This document shows positions 45,377-58,660 of a DNA stretch of 64,000 nt, piece by piece. A program made the translations under genes and the position numbers. How positions within the stretch are numbered: the stretch's first letter is position 1; the number at the start of each line of letters is the position of its first letter. The stretch lies in assembly GCA_001643675.2 (NCBI GenBank), contig LSRY02000001.1, positions 739,501 through 803,500 on the forward strand, read 5' to 3'. This DNA is from Monocercomonoides exilis. Taxonomy: Eukaryota > Preaxostyla > Oxymonadida > Polymastigidae. Below the pieces are notes generated by a model that did not search any database, was not told the origin of the DNA, and saw nothing but the letters and a program-made list of their open reading frames with translations.

Positions 45377-45540
45377 TCATGCTTCTTCGTTCGACAACGA
45401 AAGAAAAGGGAATGTAGAGAACAGCGACTATTGCAACATTGACCCGATCGTTGCGATGACCAATTGATCGTGATCTCAAACAAAAGAGAAAGAATTGAAT
45501 GAATGTTTTTATTGCAAATATCGATGCCAATGCACTTTTA

Positions 45541-48500
45541 TTGAAGAATTAGATTAATTATAAATTGATGAATGCGAACAAGAATAACAACGATACTTAA
45601 GCTGAAACTTTTGTATCAAGCTAAAATAGCCCATTCATCTCTCCACAATCCAACAAGCACATCTTCCTCAATGTTGCTTGTCGATTTTTGTTTTATTCAG
45701 ATTATATTGCACCCACCGCTTTTTCCCCTTTTGTTTCCTTTCTCATTTTCTCTCCATATTCATTTTCATTGTTTTCCTTAGCATTTGCTATCGTCACTTT
45801 CTTCTGATGTAACAAGTTTCATACTTACACAATTGCTATCTTTTTCACATTTCTCTTTTGCATTCTCCTTCACTCATTTCAAACAGAAAATCGAGTAAAG
45901 AAGAAGGAATTAACTTTTTTTCTGTTTTTGTCATCGAGCTTTTTTAATCCGATTCATTCTCGTCTCAAATTTCATTTAACGCATTTTAACCATCAACTTC
46001 TTTCAGTTTTCATTAAACTTCTTCTTCTGTCCAGCTATCATAGTCGTTGTCTGTTCAACTTCCACCTCTGACCCTGCACTCTTCTGCACACAATTCAGTT
46101 GCCTTGCTTCTGTGGGACATTTCTGAGACAGAATTGGTACTCTGTAAATACTGCATTCCGAGCGACGACATGAATCCGATGAACAACGAAAAAGACGATT
46201 TCATTAATTGTTTGATGGGAAGAAAAAGAGAAAGAGTGATCTATGAAAGAGTTGAAAGAGACTGAGACCTTGAAAGAGATCGAGAAAAAGGAACAGAGAA
46301 CTCCATTCCAATTACCATCATCGACAAAAGCATAAAGGACATCGACAATCTGCAGAAAGCGTTCTTCCATACCAGTGCAGCATATGGAATAAGTTTGTAT
46401 TCAGGTTCATTCTTCTCTGTCAAAGGCTCCTCCTCCTACTTTTAGAAGGCAGCGAGCAGCACACTCCCAACTTCCTCATGTTCCGAAAAATCGTATGAAA
46501 TATTTCGCTCATGCTGGTCATTCAGGCGCTGCTGCTTTGCTATTTCTGTCCACCTCTTTACCTATTTGCAGTGCTTCTTCAATGCTGATGCAATGCAATC
46601 TTATGAATCTCTTCTTCTGATTGTCGGGCTACTCTTCACAGAAAGGCAGTTGCGTTCACTTTCTCACTTCAGCCTCCTCAACACACACTCCACCGACTTG
46701 TCCCACAACCCCTCTCTCTATCTCTTCGACATAAAACAAAAAGAGTGAACAAATTTTCTGAACTCGTAAGAAGGAGCCACTACATCGTTCTTCAATCATC
46801 TTTTGACGCTCGATAGATCAACTCCATTACATAACTCTTTCCAACAACTTTATCTTCAGTCAACTCTCTTGCTCCGCTTACGCATTTCGAAGCACTTGCA
46901 TTTTAATCCTCTTCTGTCTTTATCACTGCTAACGATAACACCAATAGCCTCACATCTTGTTAATATTCACTTCAACATAGCTTTCTTGCTCCTTCACATG
47001 ATTCTTTTTTTGCTCATTCATGGAGTTAAAATCACGTCTTCATAAAGAAACATTTCCACTTTTGATTCTGTATGGCATCAATCAGCTGATCATGATTTCC
47101 CAATTCACCTCCGCCTTCTGCCCAGCAGTTATGTCATTTTCTGGAAAAAAGCTCTCTGTAACTGCAGTATCTTCTTCCTCTGCATTTCTTCAGTTCTCTT
47201 CGTTCATTCGACCAGATTTCATTAACACCTCTAAAGCATTGGCTGTCTTCCTCTTTCTTCTCCTCTGCAGTTTCATACCTCAAGCAGTTCATTCTAGCTG
47301 TTTTTGATTCCTTTGCTTCTCTATGGCGCATTCTCAGACTTCTCACGCTTTCATAGCAAAACCCACTGTTCATCATTGAATTTCGCATTTTGCCCTTCGC
47401 GTTTTCATCAATGTTCTTCGTTATGAAAAAGTGAGAATTCTTATTGCATCGGCTTTGCCTCTTCTTTCTCAATCCTGATTCTTTCTCAGACAATGCTGAG
47501 CTTCTTCCAATGTGAGCTTCCTTTACTTCATCAAACGCATCACCTGAAACATCTTCTCTTCAATTGATCGGAAATAATATTCCACTTGATTTGAACACTT
47601 TCAGCAAAGCAACAAAAACGCTTATTTAACTCTCTATTTTTACACCGTGTGATGATGAGAGCAAGAAGTTTGGCGATATTAAAAACTGCTTGTTTGCGAG
47701 CTTATTATCTTTTTTTGACGAACTTGACAATTGAATGTTGCTTCTGGCATTGTCGGATGAGTAGAACAAACTATTTGACAAATTATTAAACGAGAGGGCG
47801 CAGAGAAAGAATTAAGCTATGAAGAGCATCCTCACTGTTCATGCGCTTCCTATGGCTAGGGAGAAGAAACTGCTTGATTACTTTGAAAGTTTGCACGGAA
47901 TGAGATAGATGAGACGAAGAGCTGGGAATACTGCGGCTTCTCGTTGGAAGCAACTCATTCATCGGCGATTAATTCTTCTTCTTCTTTGTCTTCCTCAACC
48001 ACTTTTGATGATATTTCTATTTTGTCTTCTTGTATCAGCTATTAGATTCATTAATGCAATCTTGTTACCAAAAGACAGAAGAAGATCACTCTTAACTGTT
48101 CTTTTGTCGTTGTGAATATGAATCTTTTCCCACTCAACTTCGTGACTGAAACAAATCTTCAGAAATTTGCAATCGTTTGGCATCGTCTACGTAATAAATC
48201 AGAAGTCCAATAGTTCAAATAGCTAATATCGACATCCGCTCGGGTTTTCAAGGTTTTTCAATTCGAACTACTGCATGTTACTCAAAAAACCACTAATGCA
48301 TTGAATCTGCCACATCTCGCAACTTTAAAAGAGAATAGCATCCATGGCAGCTCAATGAATCACTAAATTACGGTGTGTCTTTTACGATCCCGATTCAGAG
48401 CGAAACACCTCATTCTGAACTTTCTTTGCAAAATTAAATGGCGAATTAACAGCAGTCTGCTCTTCCTCTGCTGCGATTTACGCTTTAAAACGAGTTGTGA

Positions 48501-49849
48501 AAAGGATTTGGGAAAGAATGTTTTTGTTGAAGTGGATGATTGAAAAGCATTTATTGCAAAATGGATAGAAGAGATGAAGTCGAAGTTGTTAGCCATTCAA
48601 AGTCTGATTCCTTTTCATTTGTTTACTCGGCTTTGCTGATTCTGTAAACGAACATCGATGAAGAAGATTGATATGAGTCGAGAAAAAAAGATGAAGAAAA
48701 AAACGAATGATGCTTCCCCATCATATGTCTGAATTTTCTTCGTTCCTCCGCAGAAATTTTAATGATGAACTCATCCAGAAATAAGATTCAACACATCACC
48801 AACAAGAAACCTCCAAAACTCCACAAACGCAATTAACATCAATCACATCACTCATTCTACTATCTTCAGAGCTACAGTAGCTTCTCCTTAAAGAAGAGCA
48901 AGAAGCTGGAGATCAGCTGGAGTGGTCATTAGAATATCAGTAAAAATATCCTTTATCTCTTCCAAAGGTATTCGGAGAAAAGCTGTCAAAGCTGCTTTTC
49001 TTCAACGAGGCATAGGAGATGAAGCGGTAGACGGAAGTGAAGTTAAGTTCAAATATCAGCAGCTATTGAAGGATGAAGAAATATCATTGCCGTTCAGGCG
49101 AGTGAACCGCTGTGAAGCCCATGGTCAAAAAAAGATGATGCAGTCCTGGTGGAATATTTGGAATGAAAGCAATTGAAATTCGATAGCTTTGTTTTTCTCC
49201 AGACACGGCTGTTTATGAACTTATTCTTCCTTTGCAGAAGCGTGCAGTACATTCCAATAATAACAATTAATCTCCCATTAATGAGATTAATCATTCGATG
49301 CCTTTTATTGCAGAGAAAAAATCAACGAAAGAAAAAAGATTCGTTTTTATTTTTTATTTCAAATCACTGTTTTTTCAAAAAAAAAAAAAAATTAATTAGG
49401 CATACATTATGATCCATTTATAAAAAGTCTTTCCCATTGAAAAAACTCATAATATTGTGAAATATACATAATTTTTCAAAAAATTATTTTTTTATTATAC
49501 TGTGGAAGCAAAATTATTGATATGTTTTATTAAACAACATCATTCAAAATATTATATGTAAGCATTTAGGAAATAAACAAAAAAAAAGCCAGACAATGCT
49601 CAGCATTGATGAAAACAGGAAGAATTTAAAAACCTCACAACAAAATTTTTTTCCTGTTTGTTGCAAAAAACAAAATGTCAGAATAGAGTTATTCACATGG
49701 TTTGTTCTGTATTGAAACATTGATGTAATTTGATATCTTATTTGTTATTTGATTAAATTCGCAATAGAGCGAATCAACGAATGCAAGGAGCAGATTTGCT
49801 CTTCGATAATGAGTATTATATGTTAATAATGGGTGGTTTAAGATCAAAC
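45541..49849. other. region of moderate GC without an assignable gene
   Basis: Codon-like composition and several 60-120 codon frames occur on both strands, for example 46047-46440 on the plus strand (CIPSDDMNPMNNEKDD, ITIIDKSIKDIDNLQKAF), which is open except for one TGA at 46263. A decayed or intron-split gene is possible around 46.0-47.3 kb, and 48922-49176 (KAAFLQRGIGDEAVDG) is another candidate. I cannot support a gene model. Confidence 0.3.
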
Positions 49850-49899
49850 TTCGCTAATACTCACATTTTCTTGAACATCATTGTCAGCAGTAGAAATGA

Positions 49900-51930
49900 C
49901 ACAAGATTCAGTTTGATTTGTGAACAGCGACAGCGAGGATAAAGGAATTGATTTTGCACATAGGCTTTCAAGAGTGGAAAATATGATCGAAGAAATTGCT
50001 GGAAGCCAAACGTGTCCGAGTAGTTCAGTAGCCATAGGGATGTTACCAATGAAAAAGGAAGAGAGAGAGCTACGAAGGAAAAGATCTCGGCCGAGATCAA
50101 GCGAATCGGAGTTCGAAACAAATTTTTCAGAGATGGTCATGAAGAAGAAACACAGACGGCCGTTGAGGGTCCGCCGTGCACTTAATCAAACGAAGAGATT
50201 GGATGATGAAAAGGACAGCGATAGTGATTTTGAAGGAACAGAAGAACTGGAAGAAGAATGAAGATCACAAAATTTAATATGAATTTTCCAGGATGAATAG
50301 TAGATACTCCGGAGACAGGCAGGTGAGCTGAAGAAGTTCATGGATTTTTGTAAGGCTGGATCAATTAGGATAAATGATGATATCTTAAATACATTCATCC
50401 AGGAAAGTGAAAAGGAGTTTATCACAGTACACATGGATGCAAGCTAATATGCGCAGGACTGGACAGCTATGACAGCGAAGGGGAGAAGAGATTCGCCAGA
50501 AGCTGTACGAATCATTGTATTGCTCCAACCCGCCATTAAATCGGGGTTTGAAGCTGCCAAGGCGATTGCAGCCATCACAGCAAAAGAATTAAGGAAGACG
50601 TGCTTCGAAGAAAAACAGAAGGAGTATCTGAGAGGGCTTTTCTGAGCGTTCGCCCTGATAGCTGACTGTATCAGCAGAATAAATCAACTGAAGGTTACAT
50701 CCAAGTCGAACCGGGAGAGCGCGAAATGGTTTCCTTGAAAGAGGAACGTCCAGAAATGTCCCAGAGAACCTGAGAAAACTAGTAGAGAGCACTAGCTTTT
50801 TTCAAGCAGAGGGAGATGCAGCAGGATACGGTGCATCTCCCGACTCCACAACAGGTTTCGGACCCACAACAGCCAGAGGCGGGATCCCAAGAAGATACAG
50901 TTCGGGAAGAAGCACTCAGGGGTTTGTATACAGACTGCAACAGAGAAGGGGATACGGAAGGAGCTTCACGAATTTCAGAGAAAGGAGGAAGTCAACTAAA
51001 GCTTCACCACTGTATACCCCAGCGTCAGTTGGGAGGCCAGTCCATATCACTGGACCATCACCTCCAGCTCCCCCAAGATCTCAAGGAGGGACAGCAACAG
51101 GAACATCTTTTGGAACGAGCTAATGGACTTAGAAGAAGTGAGGGGGAAGGGAGTCGCGCTATGTCGCGAGACAGAGAGAGAAGAGAGAGCCGCGCTTTGC
51201 AGCGAGAAGATGATAAAACAAGAAATCTCGAGACACAACGAGCTTGGAATATTAGAAGAGATCACAGAAGGAGACTCCGCATATCCCCGCAAGACAAAAC
51301 AGAAGAACGAGCAGAAATCCGAGAAGGAGGAAGAAAATGGAGTCTGGAGAGTTTCTGGGACTGTTATCGAGTACCCAATTGGGAGCGCCCTGGAGGTGAG
51401 TTCGAAGATAGCTATTGCAGATACGCACGCGAAGGGAGGAGAAAGAGGGATCCGAAATGGCCACAAGTCGCCAGAAGTGAAGAGGAGTGTAGCAAGTGGA
51501 CCACTGAGGGAGCCTTTGCCTGGGAGACTAGTGAACAGGCTGAGCGAGTGGAAGAAGATTGTGGGAGACAAACTAGTGAGCCGTGGTATAGGAGCTCGAT
51601 GGAAAAGTCCCCAGTCCCCAATCTCACTCGAGGAGAGAAAACTCAGACAAGAATTTCGTGGAACAACGGAGATGACGAACAATTATTTATCCCTCTTGGA
51701 GGAGGAATTGAAGGACTGAGTGGTGAAGCCCACTCTAGAGTCGGAGGTGAAGAGGTTCAACCCGATATTCATGGTGATAAAGAAAAACGGAAAGTGGAGA
51801 AAGATCTTGGACTGCAGGGCGCTAAACGAGGAAGTGCTGGGAATGCACTTCAAGATGGATTCTCAGGAGACAGTGGTGAAGCTCCTGGAGAAGAACGATT
51901 GGATGACCACTCTGGACATGTGTGTGATTT
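49900..51930 (+). mobile_element. second DIRS-like element, 3'-truncated and decayed
   Basis: A gag-like region (ENMIEEIAGSQTCPSS; EQQILRRQAGELKKFMDF with two consecutive TAG codons read as Gln; ITAKELRKTCFEEKQKEY) is followed by a long charged stretch (51123-51719) leading into RT sequence FNPIFMVIKKNGKWRKILDC, RALNEEVLGMHFKMD and NDWMTTLDM. It breaks off near 51925 before the YxDD block, RNase H and recombinase. Several in-frame TGA codons are present. The RT start matches the minus-strand element at 44.7 kb in family but is diverged. Confidence 0.7.
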
Positions 51931-53100
51931 TTTATGGGATCATTAAAATAGTCTCATCAAATTAAAAGTTTTAATAGACTGCTCATTTTTATTTATCTCC
52001 TTTTTAATTCTCGAATAATATAACAGGAACTTCATTTAACGTATTTTTATTGAGCCAACAACATTTTGAATTAACCAAAACAACACCATTATAATATTTG
52101 TTAACAAAAAAGTTTCATCCATATTTCGCCATAGCACAATCGAAATGAAAACCTTGTAAATATCAATTTAAGTTGAATCGACTTATATTTCAACTTATTT
52201 AAAAGTGGTTTGGAATAAATACGTGTTTCATCATTTCCAAATTATGAATGTTTTTCAAAAAGAAATAAGCACGGCCAATGAAAAGAATATCTACAGCCAC
52301 AAGACAGATGGATAACATTGCACATGTGAACACATTCAAACGAACAGGAAACGAAATTCATTCGAATTCTTTAAGAACTTCTAAACCGTGACTTTTTTTT
52401 TTCAGTTTGAAAAAGTGTGCAGAGTTATTGTTTTTGAAAAAACATTGAATGGACACTATTTGTGTCTTTTTTTTTAAGGATCAATTTGTTTATTCATGGA
52501 TAACATCTTGCAATATAAAAAAGACTTTCATTAATTATCAACGGATCAATTTCTCTGGGAAAGACGTTCTCATAAAACAAATCGTAGAAATAAAGCTTAT
52601 CTCAAATATTTGATTGAAAAAGGTTTTTGAAATTTGGATGTTCTATTTCTTTCGATGAAAATCTTATTCTTTGCATTTATGTATTGTTTGTTCTGAAAAA
52701 TAGAAGTGATAATATATCTTTCAATTTGATTAAAATTTCTTGAATTATTTCTATTGTTGTTTGATGTTTATTTTATCTCATCTTCATTTTTTCTAAACAG
52801 AATGGATGATCTTCAAAGCTGATGAATAAATTCATTAATTCACAAGAGAATAATAGAGTTGTTGATTTTTGTCTAAATAAAAACGCAAGAGTCTTTGTTG
52901 CGAGATTTCTGTCAAAAAAAAGAGATGGAACATTTGAATTTTGAGGTGTGCTTTCACAAATTTTTGTTTTGTATCATATCAATTTTTTCAGAAAACTGTT
53001 TCGTATTATGTGTGCTCTGTAAAACATGGAGATGATAAAGAGAAGCAAATGCAAAACAGAAAAGTTTATATGAAAACGCGAACGGAAAAGTCGTTGTGAC
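51931..53100. other. AT-rich intergenic DNA
   Basis: No gene or repeat recognised. Confidence 0.4.
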
Positions 53101-53109
53101 TAAGCGAAG

Positions 53110-53630
53110 AGGAAAGTGAACAATCGACTGGGATATATGAAGATGACAAAAGCGATAAGAAAATGATAAGTTACTCTGCGCCATTGCAAGACGTTGGTGT
53201 CTGTATCATGAGCGAGCATGGTGCAGCTGAACTCGACAATCACTTTGCTGGGCGGGAAGCATTTGAGCGAAGGGGAGACGATCAGTGCGGGGGAAAAGAA
53301 GATTTCAATTATTTAGAGAGGGAGGACAATGAGTATATTCGGTTAATGTTTTCTGATTTCATCTTCGGTTATTCTGCACAATGAGATATATGCGCAACTT
53401 AGTGTTTGGAAAGTTGGGATCGGTCACAACACAATAAGAAATTCATTGATAAGTGTATTTGTTGCATTGCGGAGAAGCTGGTCACTTTCATTATAAATTT
53501 TGACTCAAAACATCTTAAACATCTGCGAAAGTCAATGGAAAAATACAAGGAGGTGAAAGTTCAGTTAATCTTGAACATTTGTTCAAGGTATAGAAAGAGT
53601 CTTGAACAACAGGATTTGCGAGAATAAAAT
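53110..53630 (+). CDS. possible hypothetical gene (weak)
   Basis: A frame reading EEESEQSTGIYEDDKSDKKM, EHGAAELDNHFAGREAFERR, NYLEREDNEYIRLMFS, then after one TGA (about 53382) HNKKFIDKCICCIAEKLVTF and KHLRKSMEKYKEVKVQLILN. The coding character is good, one TAG reads as Gln, and an intron may remove the TGA, but no consistent splice pair was found. No family recognised. Confidence 0.3.
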
Positions 53631-54184
53631 TTTTTTAATTGTTCATTCATCTCAAAAAATGGTTTTTTAACATTTTTTAAGCAAAAATAACTAGTGCACT
53701 TCATCATCAAACGTTGTTGTGTTGTATTAATTTTTTAACATCTTCATTATTTAAATAAATTGAACATTGCATTTTTCACAAAAAGAAAGGATAACATTGA
53801 ATAGAAATTCAACCAAAAGCAATTCATCTCTTTTTTCTTTAATTACAAGAAAACTGATGCTTCGTGTTTTCCTTTTTTCTATGAGAAACTTTGTCGATGC
53901 ACATATTTAATTAAATATTTGATGGAACAGTTATTTCCCCAAAATTCTTACTCATCCTCAGCAAATGTTGGATAACATTTTTTGCATCCCTTAGAAATAG
54001 CGCCTCTTATCCAAGTCTGAAAAAAATAATTCTGGATTATTTAATCAAATGAACGAAGTTGCATTGAACATCACTTAAACAGAATTCCAGCAAGGCATGT
54101 ACAATTGCAATTGCTTATGTTGATGAACATTCAAAGTTATTATTAAAATGCATTGAAAAAGTCACATCTCCAAAAAAGGGCAAC
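53631..54184. other. AT-rich DNA 3' of USP-DDE copy 2
   Basis: No gene. No shared terminal repeat with the flanks of copy 1 was seen. Confidence 0.45.
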
Positions 54185-57100
54185 TCATTGATAAATAATA
54201 TTCTGAAATTGTTGTGAAACAAATAGAGTGTTGCCATCAGTTAACTTTGAAAGAAAAGTTTTTCTTTCTTGTTAAAGTGCATGCTTCGATTCAGTCACAT
54301 CCAGAGGAACAAGAGAGCGCTAAGGTACGAATCCTACTGCTTATCCGCTGATCAAAGTTCCACTGCGTTCGATATACAAAAAATCCTTCATTCTTTGGAC
54401 ATTCAAAGCTGACCAATATATTTTTTCTGAAGGTTGATATTCCTCAAAAAATCTTTGATGAAATTTACAATTTGCGCAAGTGGATGAATACGAGTTCGAA
54501 TGAAACCAATTTGAAGTTTTTTCATTATTAATAAATGAAAATGATTTCCTTGTTTTTATAATATCGTTAAAGAATAACAGAAGATCTTGCAATGTTGTTA
54601 TTGTTTCTGAAGATATGTTGTTGTTTATTGCATTAACATACACGCCAAACTCACTGTCACACAAATTCTTTCTATGATGCTCAAAAAAGAAGTTGAGCTC
54701 ACAACGTTAATTTTTGAATAACTTTGTTTCGTTTGATAAAATGAAATGCAACACTAACCGATTTCTATTGTGCGATCCAGTATCGCAAAAGAATTTGAAT
54801 GATGTTGCCTTACTGAAATAAAATCTTGTCAATACAGATTCAATGCATTCAGTGACATAGCGATAATCGTTGCTCAGACAATTCGAAAGAAAGTTAAACG
54901 TTTTTTTATTCAGGCCAGATCGGTTCATTTGAAGAGTGATAACTGAAATATGAGAAATCTGCTTGAAATCATAAAATTCTTGCTGCAGTTGATTTCTTCG
55001 AATCGGAAGCTTTCGCTTTTATTTAAAATCAAACAGGCATGTGACCTCATTGTCCGTTAGTATTTGAACTGTATTTCGAAAATGTACTCTCTGCCATTCA
55101 GCCATTTTTTTGTGATGTTTTAGTAAATACAAAGTTTTTGACTGATTTATGTCCAAACATTTTCCTTCTGTCAACGCAGCATTTTTCTTTTCCAACTGTT
55201 CCAATTTTCTGCATAGCCCGCAAAGATCTGTTCTTCGTTTGGCTTTCTGAAATTGCTTAGTCAAGTTGTAAAAATGTGATAATGAAATATTGATACTTGT
55301 TTCCTTTGTGAAGCTTTCCCACAGTATGGTTTTTGGAGCAAATATCGTGCGTTTTTCATTCGGTGAGAATATTGGAAATGGATTGCGATGTGATTTAGAA
55401 AAATAATAAAGCGGTTTCAAAGTTGATTGAAATGAAAATGAAAAACCATATTTTGCTCTCTGAATTGCAACTTTTAATTCAACAAAAGATATTGACGAAC
55501 TTTTCTTCTTCTGGGTGTCACGCTTGTTAGTTCCTCCCTTCCAAATAAAAATGCAAAAATGGTCATCATTTTCTTTCGCTAAGAATGTTAAGGCTGGTAT
55601 ATATCCATTTTTCTCAACGATGAGCCAATTATTGCTTAAGTTTTCGTATGAAATATGAACAACAGAAGAATCGTTGCAAATTATCCAATTCTTTTGACCA
55701 TTGGTATTTTTCCGAACTATTGCTATATAATGACCTGAGTTCATTCATATTTTTTTATACAAAACTTGTCTCACAAGAACATATTCCGTCACAACATCCC
55801 GATCAGAGTTATGCATCATATTATCCAAATAACTGTTTTCCATAAAAAAGTTGAGTTTGTCTTTTTCCGAATTGTATTTGAATATAACAAATTCTGGAGG
55901 AACTGCCATTGTTGGATGAGTGCAAATGAGGGATAATGCCAAAACTTTTGGAAACAGAGTAAATTTGGCCCAACGACTTGATGGACATAAAGAATTACAA
56001 ATAGGACATTGGAACAAATTGTTTTCTGACAAGTTCTCTCTAGCAAGCTCTCTTTTCAAGCCATTCAAGATTGATCCACCGTTGATGAAGAATGTTGAAG
56101 ATCAATTTTCTTGGACTTCACTGATATGATTGCATTTTAAACACTGAGTGAATTGAGATATTTTTGGTTTAAAATGGTTTTCGTCACATAATCTATTGAA
56201 AACCAATAAATTTTCGAATTTTTGAAATGCATCAACTGCATTTTGTTGTTCACGATGACCATAATTGCAGTGTTGATCCCATTTATCAATTGTTTCATGA
56301 TTCCACTGATCAGGAATCGAGTCTTGACCATTTGGATTAAAACATATTCTCGCCAACGAAGATGATAAATCATCCCTTTTGTTTTCATGATATTGAAGTG
56401 GGTTATACTGAATGGAAGATGCGACACATTGAAATATTGAAGCTATGAAACAGGTGTTGCCTAAATTTGGAAGTCCAAAAATGTGGTGGTGGTCGCTGTT
56501 GTTTCCATGGATTTGATTTTCTCTTCTGATGATGAATTCTTCAAATTCTGCATTTTCAAGCAATTCCATTGAGGATAATGAGCGATTGATGTTATCTTTT
56601 GATGAAATAATTGATTTGTTGAAGTCAGTTGGGAAAGATATGGAGGAATATAAAAGTGTTTTTCTGGTTAATATTTCTTGATCGAAGTTGGATCCATCAA
56701 ACAGAAATTGTTGATATTTCTTATAGCAATTGTTGAACACACTTGTTGTTTCTTATTCATAGTCAGTTTCTTGCAGATGGATGTTGTTTGATTCATTTGA
56801 ATTTTGTTCTTTCAATTCACTTGATATAGCCTCTCGGCTCGAATAAACGGGTGTTTTGGTGTTGAAAGAATTTATTGAAAAGTTTTATGAAAATAAATCT
56901 TTCGGAAAAAGCGGAGGAGATTGGAACACTACCGAATATGTCATAACATTTGCATCTCCATTGCTTTGGAAATCGATTGCACATTCATGATCCGAAGAAA
57001 ATGAAATCAAAGAAAGAAGGGAATTAGATGAATTTTTTTAAGATTTATCACTTTCGTGAGTTGAATTCCTTTTAAGTTTTTTTGTTGAAAAACCCAATTT

Positions 57101-57977
57101 TTTCTTATAATCAAACCTCCTCCAGCCATCCGAGAGTTCGATTTCCTCTGAACATTCACTTTGAGGGGCTCTTTTTGATTTGTTGGCAATTTTTGCAAGA
57201 AAAGTGATTTCACATTTCTTATTGATGGAAGAAATCACTTTTTCATTCTGTGGTTGTTTTGGAGGAAGATTACGGTCTTCTGTGTTTATAATCATGAGAT
57301 CATTCCAAGCATTTTCATCTTAAAATTCTTCTTCTTCAGTCGCTTTTTTCTTTTTCCTGCGAATTGAAACTATTGAAGATAATTCTGTTGTATGATTTAT
57401 CATCCAATCATTCCTTTTCTTCCATTCTATTTCACTTAATCCTTTAATGAATAACAAAAAATGAGCTTAATGATAATTATTAAAAAGAGTTAATATGTTC
57501 GAACCTTTTTTTTTTAAAGGAATAACTGATTCGAGAGGCTTTTCAACTTTGTTGAGGTTTTTTTTCAAAGTTTGTTTGGCGTGATTTATTTTCATTTAAG
57601 TCACATCGAATCCGCAATCTACCAATCTTTTCAACGATGAGCATTTGGCTAGAGCTTGTAAAAGTATCGTTTAAGTATGTTTCTAAGCGGAATTGAAAAC
57701 AATGGCTAAGTCTTCAATCAATTGATGAAACGGTTCAAGGAAGCAGACGAATAATAATTCTTCCAACAAAATATCAATCAAAAAAATCTATGTTAAGTGA
57801 TAATTTTTCAAACCGTTCAGCTCTCTTCTTATTCTTTCAGTTGTCTCTTGTGCATCTTTGAGATTTGTTAAAAAAAGTTAATTAGGAGTTCCTCTTCATT
57901 ATTTAACCAATTCTTTTTGTTTCTTCAAAAAGAGCTTTTACCATTCTTGATAATGTGTATATTGGATGAATGTTCAT
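54185..57977 (-). pseudogene. USP-DDE mobile-element gene, copy 2 (single fused frame, decayed)
   Basis: Exons 57977-57814, 57759-57505 and 57441-54185, matching the three exons of copy 1. The frame contains many TAA/TAG, including KHT-Q-TILLQALAK where copy 1 has the CAG codon of TQTMILQAVAR. The USP Cys box is GLPNLGNTCFIASIFQC (Cys codon 56453-56451); the His box is SGHYIAIVRK then WIICNDS. Without any frame change it continues through SPNEKRTIFAPKTILWESF, LCGLCRKLEQLE, AEWQRVHFRNT, CLFDFKQK, FKFFCDTGSHNRNRLVLH and NFFFEHHRKNLCDSEFG, proving that USP and DDE-like domains belong to one protein. It ends at TGA 54185-54187. Lesions: TGA at 56102-56104 and 55745-55747 and a frameshift in exon 1. 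About 1200 residues when ungapped. Confidence 0.85.
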
Positions 57978-58660
57978 AATGAATTTGTTGAGAAAAAAAT
58001 TATTGAAGAAATGTATAAATGATCAAAAGGATTAATTTGTAATTGATTACTGCTAACCTCATAAAAGAAAAACATTTACAATTTCAGAATAGGAATTTCT
58101 CAAATCGACATCAAATTTGTTGCGCAATATACTCGAAACATTTTTTCTTATGTTTCAATAACTAAATATTTTTCCACTTTAATCCTTTTCTTTCATTCAT
58201 TATTTTATCTTCACAATCAAATCTTCTTTTTTCGTTTAATAAAGAGATGCTTCCTTTTTGCTACAACCAATGCCGAAAGCGGCTCATCTTCTCCGCCAAG
58301 CTCATAGATACCAAACAATGACTTGGCCTTGCTGAAATTGAAGCTGCCCTTCGTCCAACGAACAAACCAAATGGCTTCTTTCCCTCCAACAGCCTTCCTT
58401 CTCATCATCATCATCTTCTTCTTCTTCCTCGATGTCGAGCATCTCATCAATCGCATGGCTCACAAAACTCAATGAATGCTGATTTTTTTTCCCTGTTATT
58501 CATCAGCGCCATCTCCAAAACTCTCAATGGCTCCAATTTCTCTTTCGCCCTCTGCTCACACATCTTCATCCAGCAGCTCAACAGAATTCACCTCAAACAC
58601 ATCGTTATTCATGGCTCGCACAAAATGAGTGCCCCAATTCCTTCCAAAACGTACGAATTT

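Larger units (their letters stand above)
41441..45540 (-). mobile_element. DIRS-type tyrosine-recombinase retrotransposon, about 4.1 kb
   Basis: Coding order on the minus strand is gag-like ORF, RT, RNase H, tyrosine recombinase, as in DIRS elements. Termini are inverted: 41449-41530 (reverse complement contains GATCGTGATCTCAAATAAAA) matches 45455-45530 (GATCGTGATCTCAAACAAAA). A third related segment at 41690-41800, adjacent to the left terminus, corresponds to an internal complementary region. Frameshifts and a mutated RT site indicate a decayed copy. Confidence 0.85.

Noticed and set aside
46047-47310. Host gene on the plus strand
   Set aside because: Good coding look in parts, but in-frame TGA at 46263 and 46746 and no convincing splice sites; left as an unassigned region.
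55745-56104. TGA read as Trp or another amino acid
   Set aside because: TGA codons at 56102 and 55745 do not align with Trp of copy 1, and TGA closes the clean frames at 12970, 14540, 21372, 22283 and 63818. TGA inside frames is limited to copies with other signs of decay.
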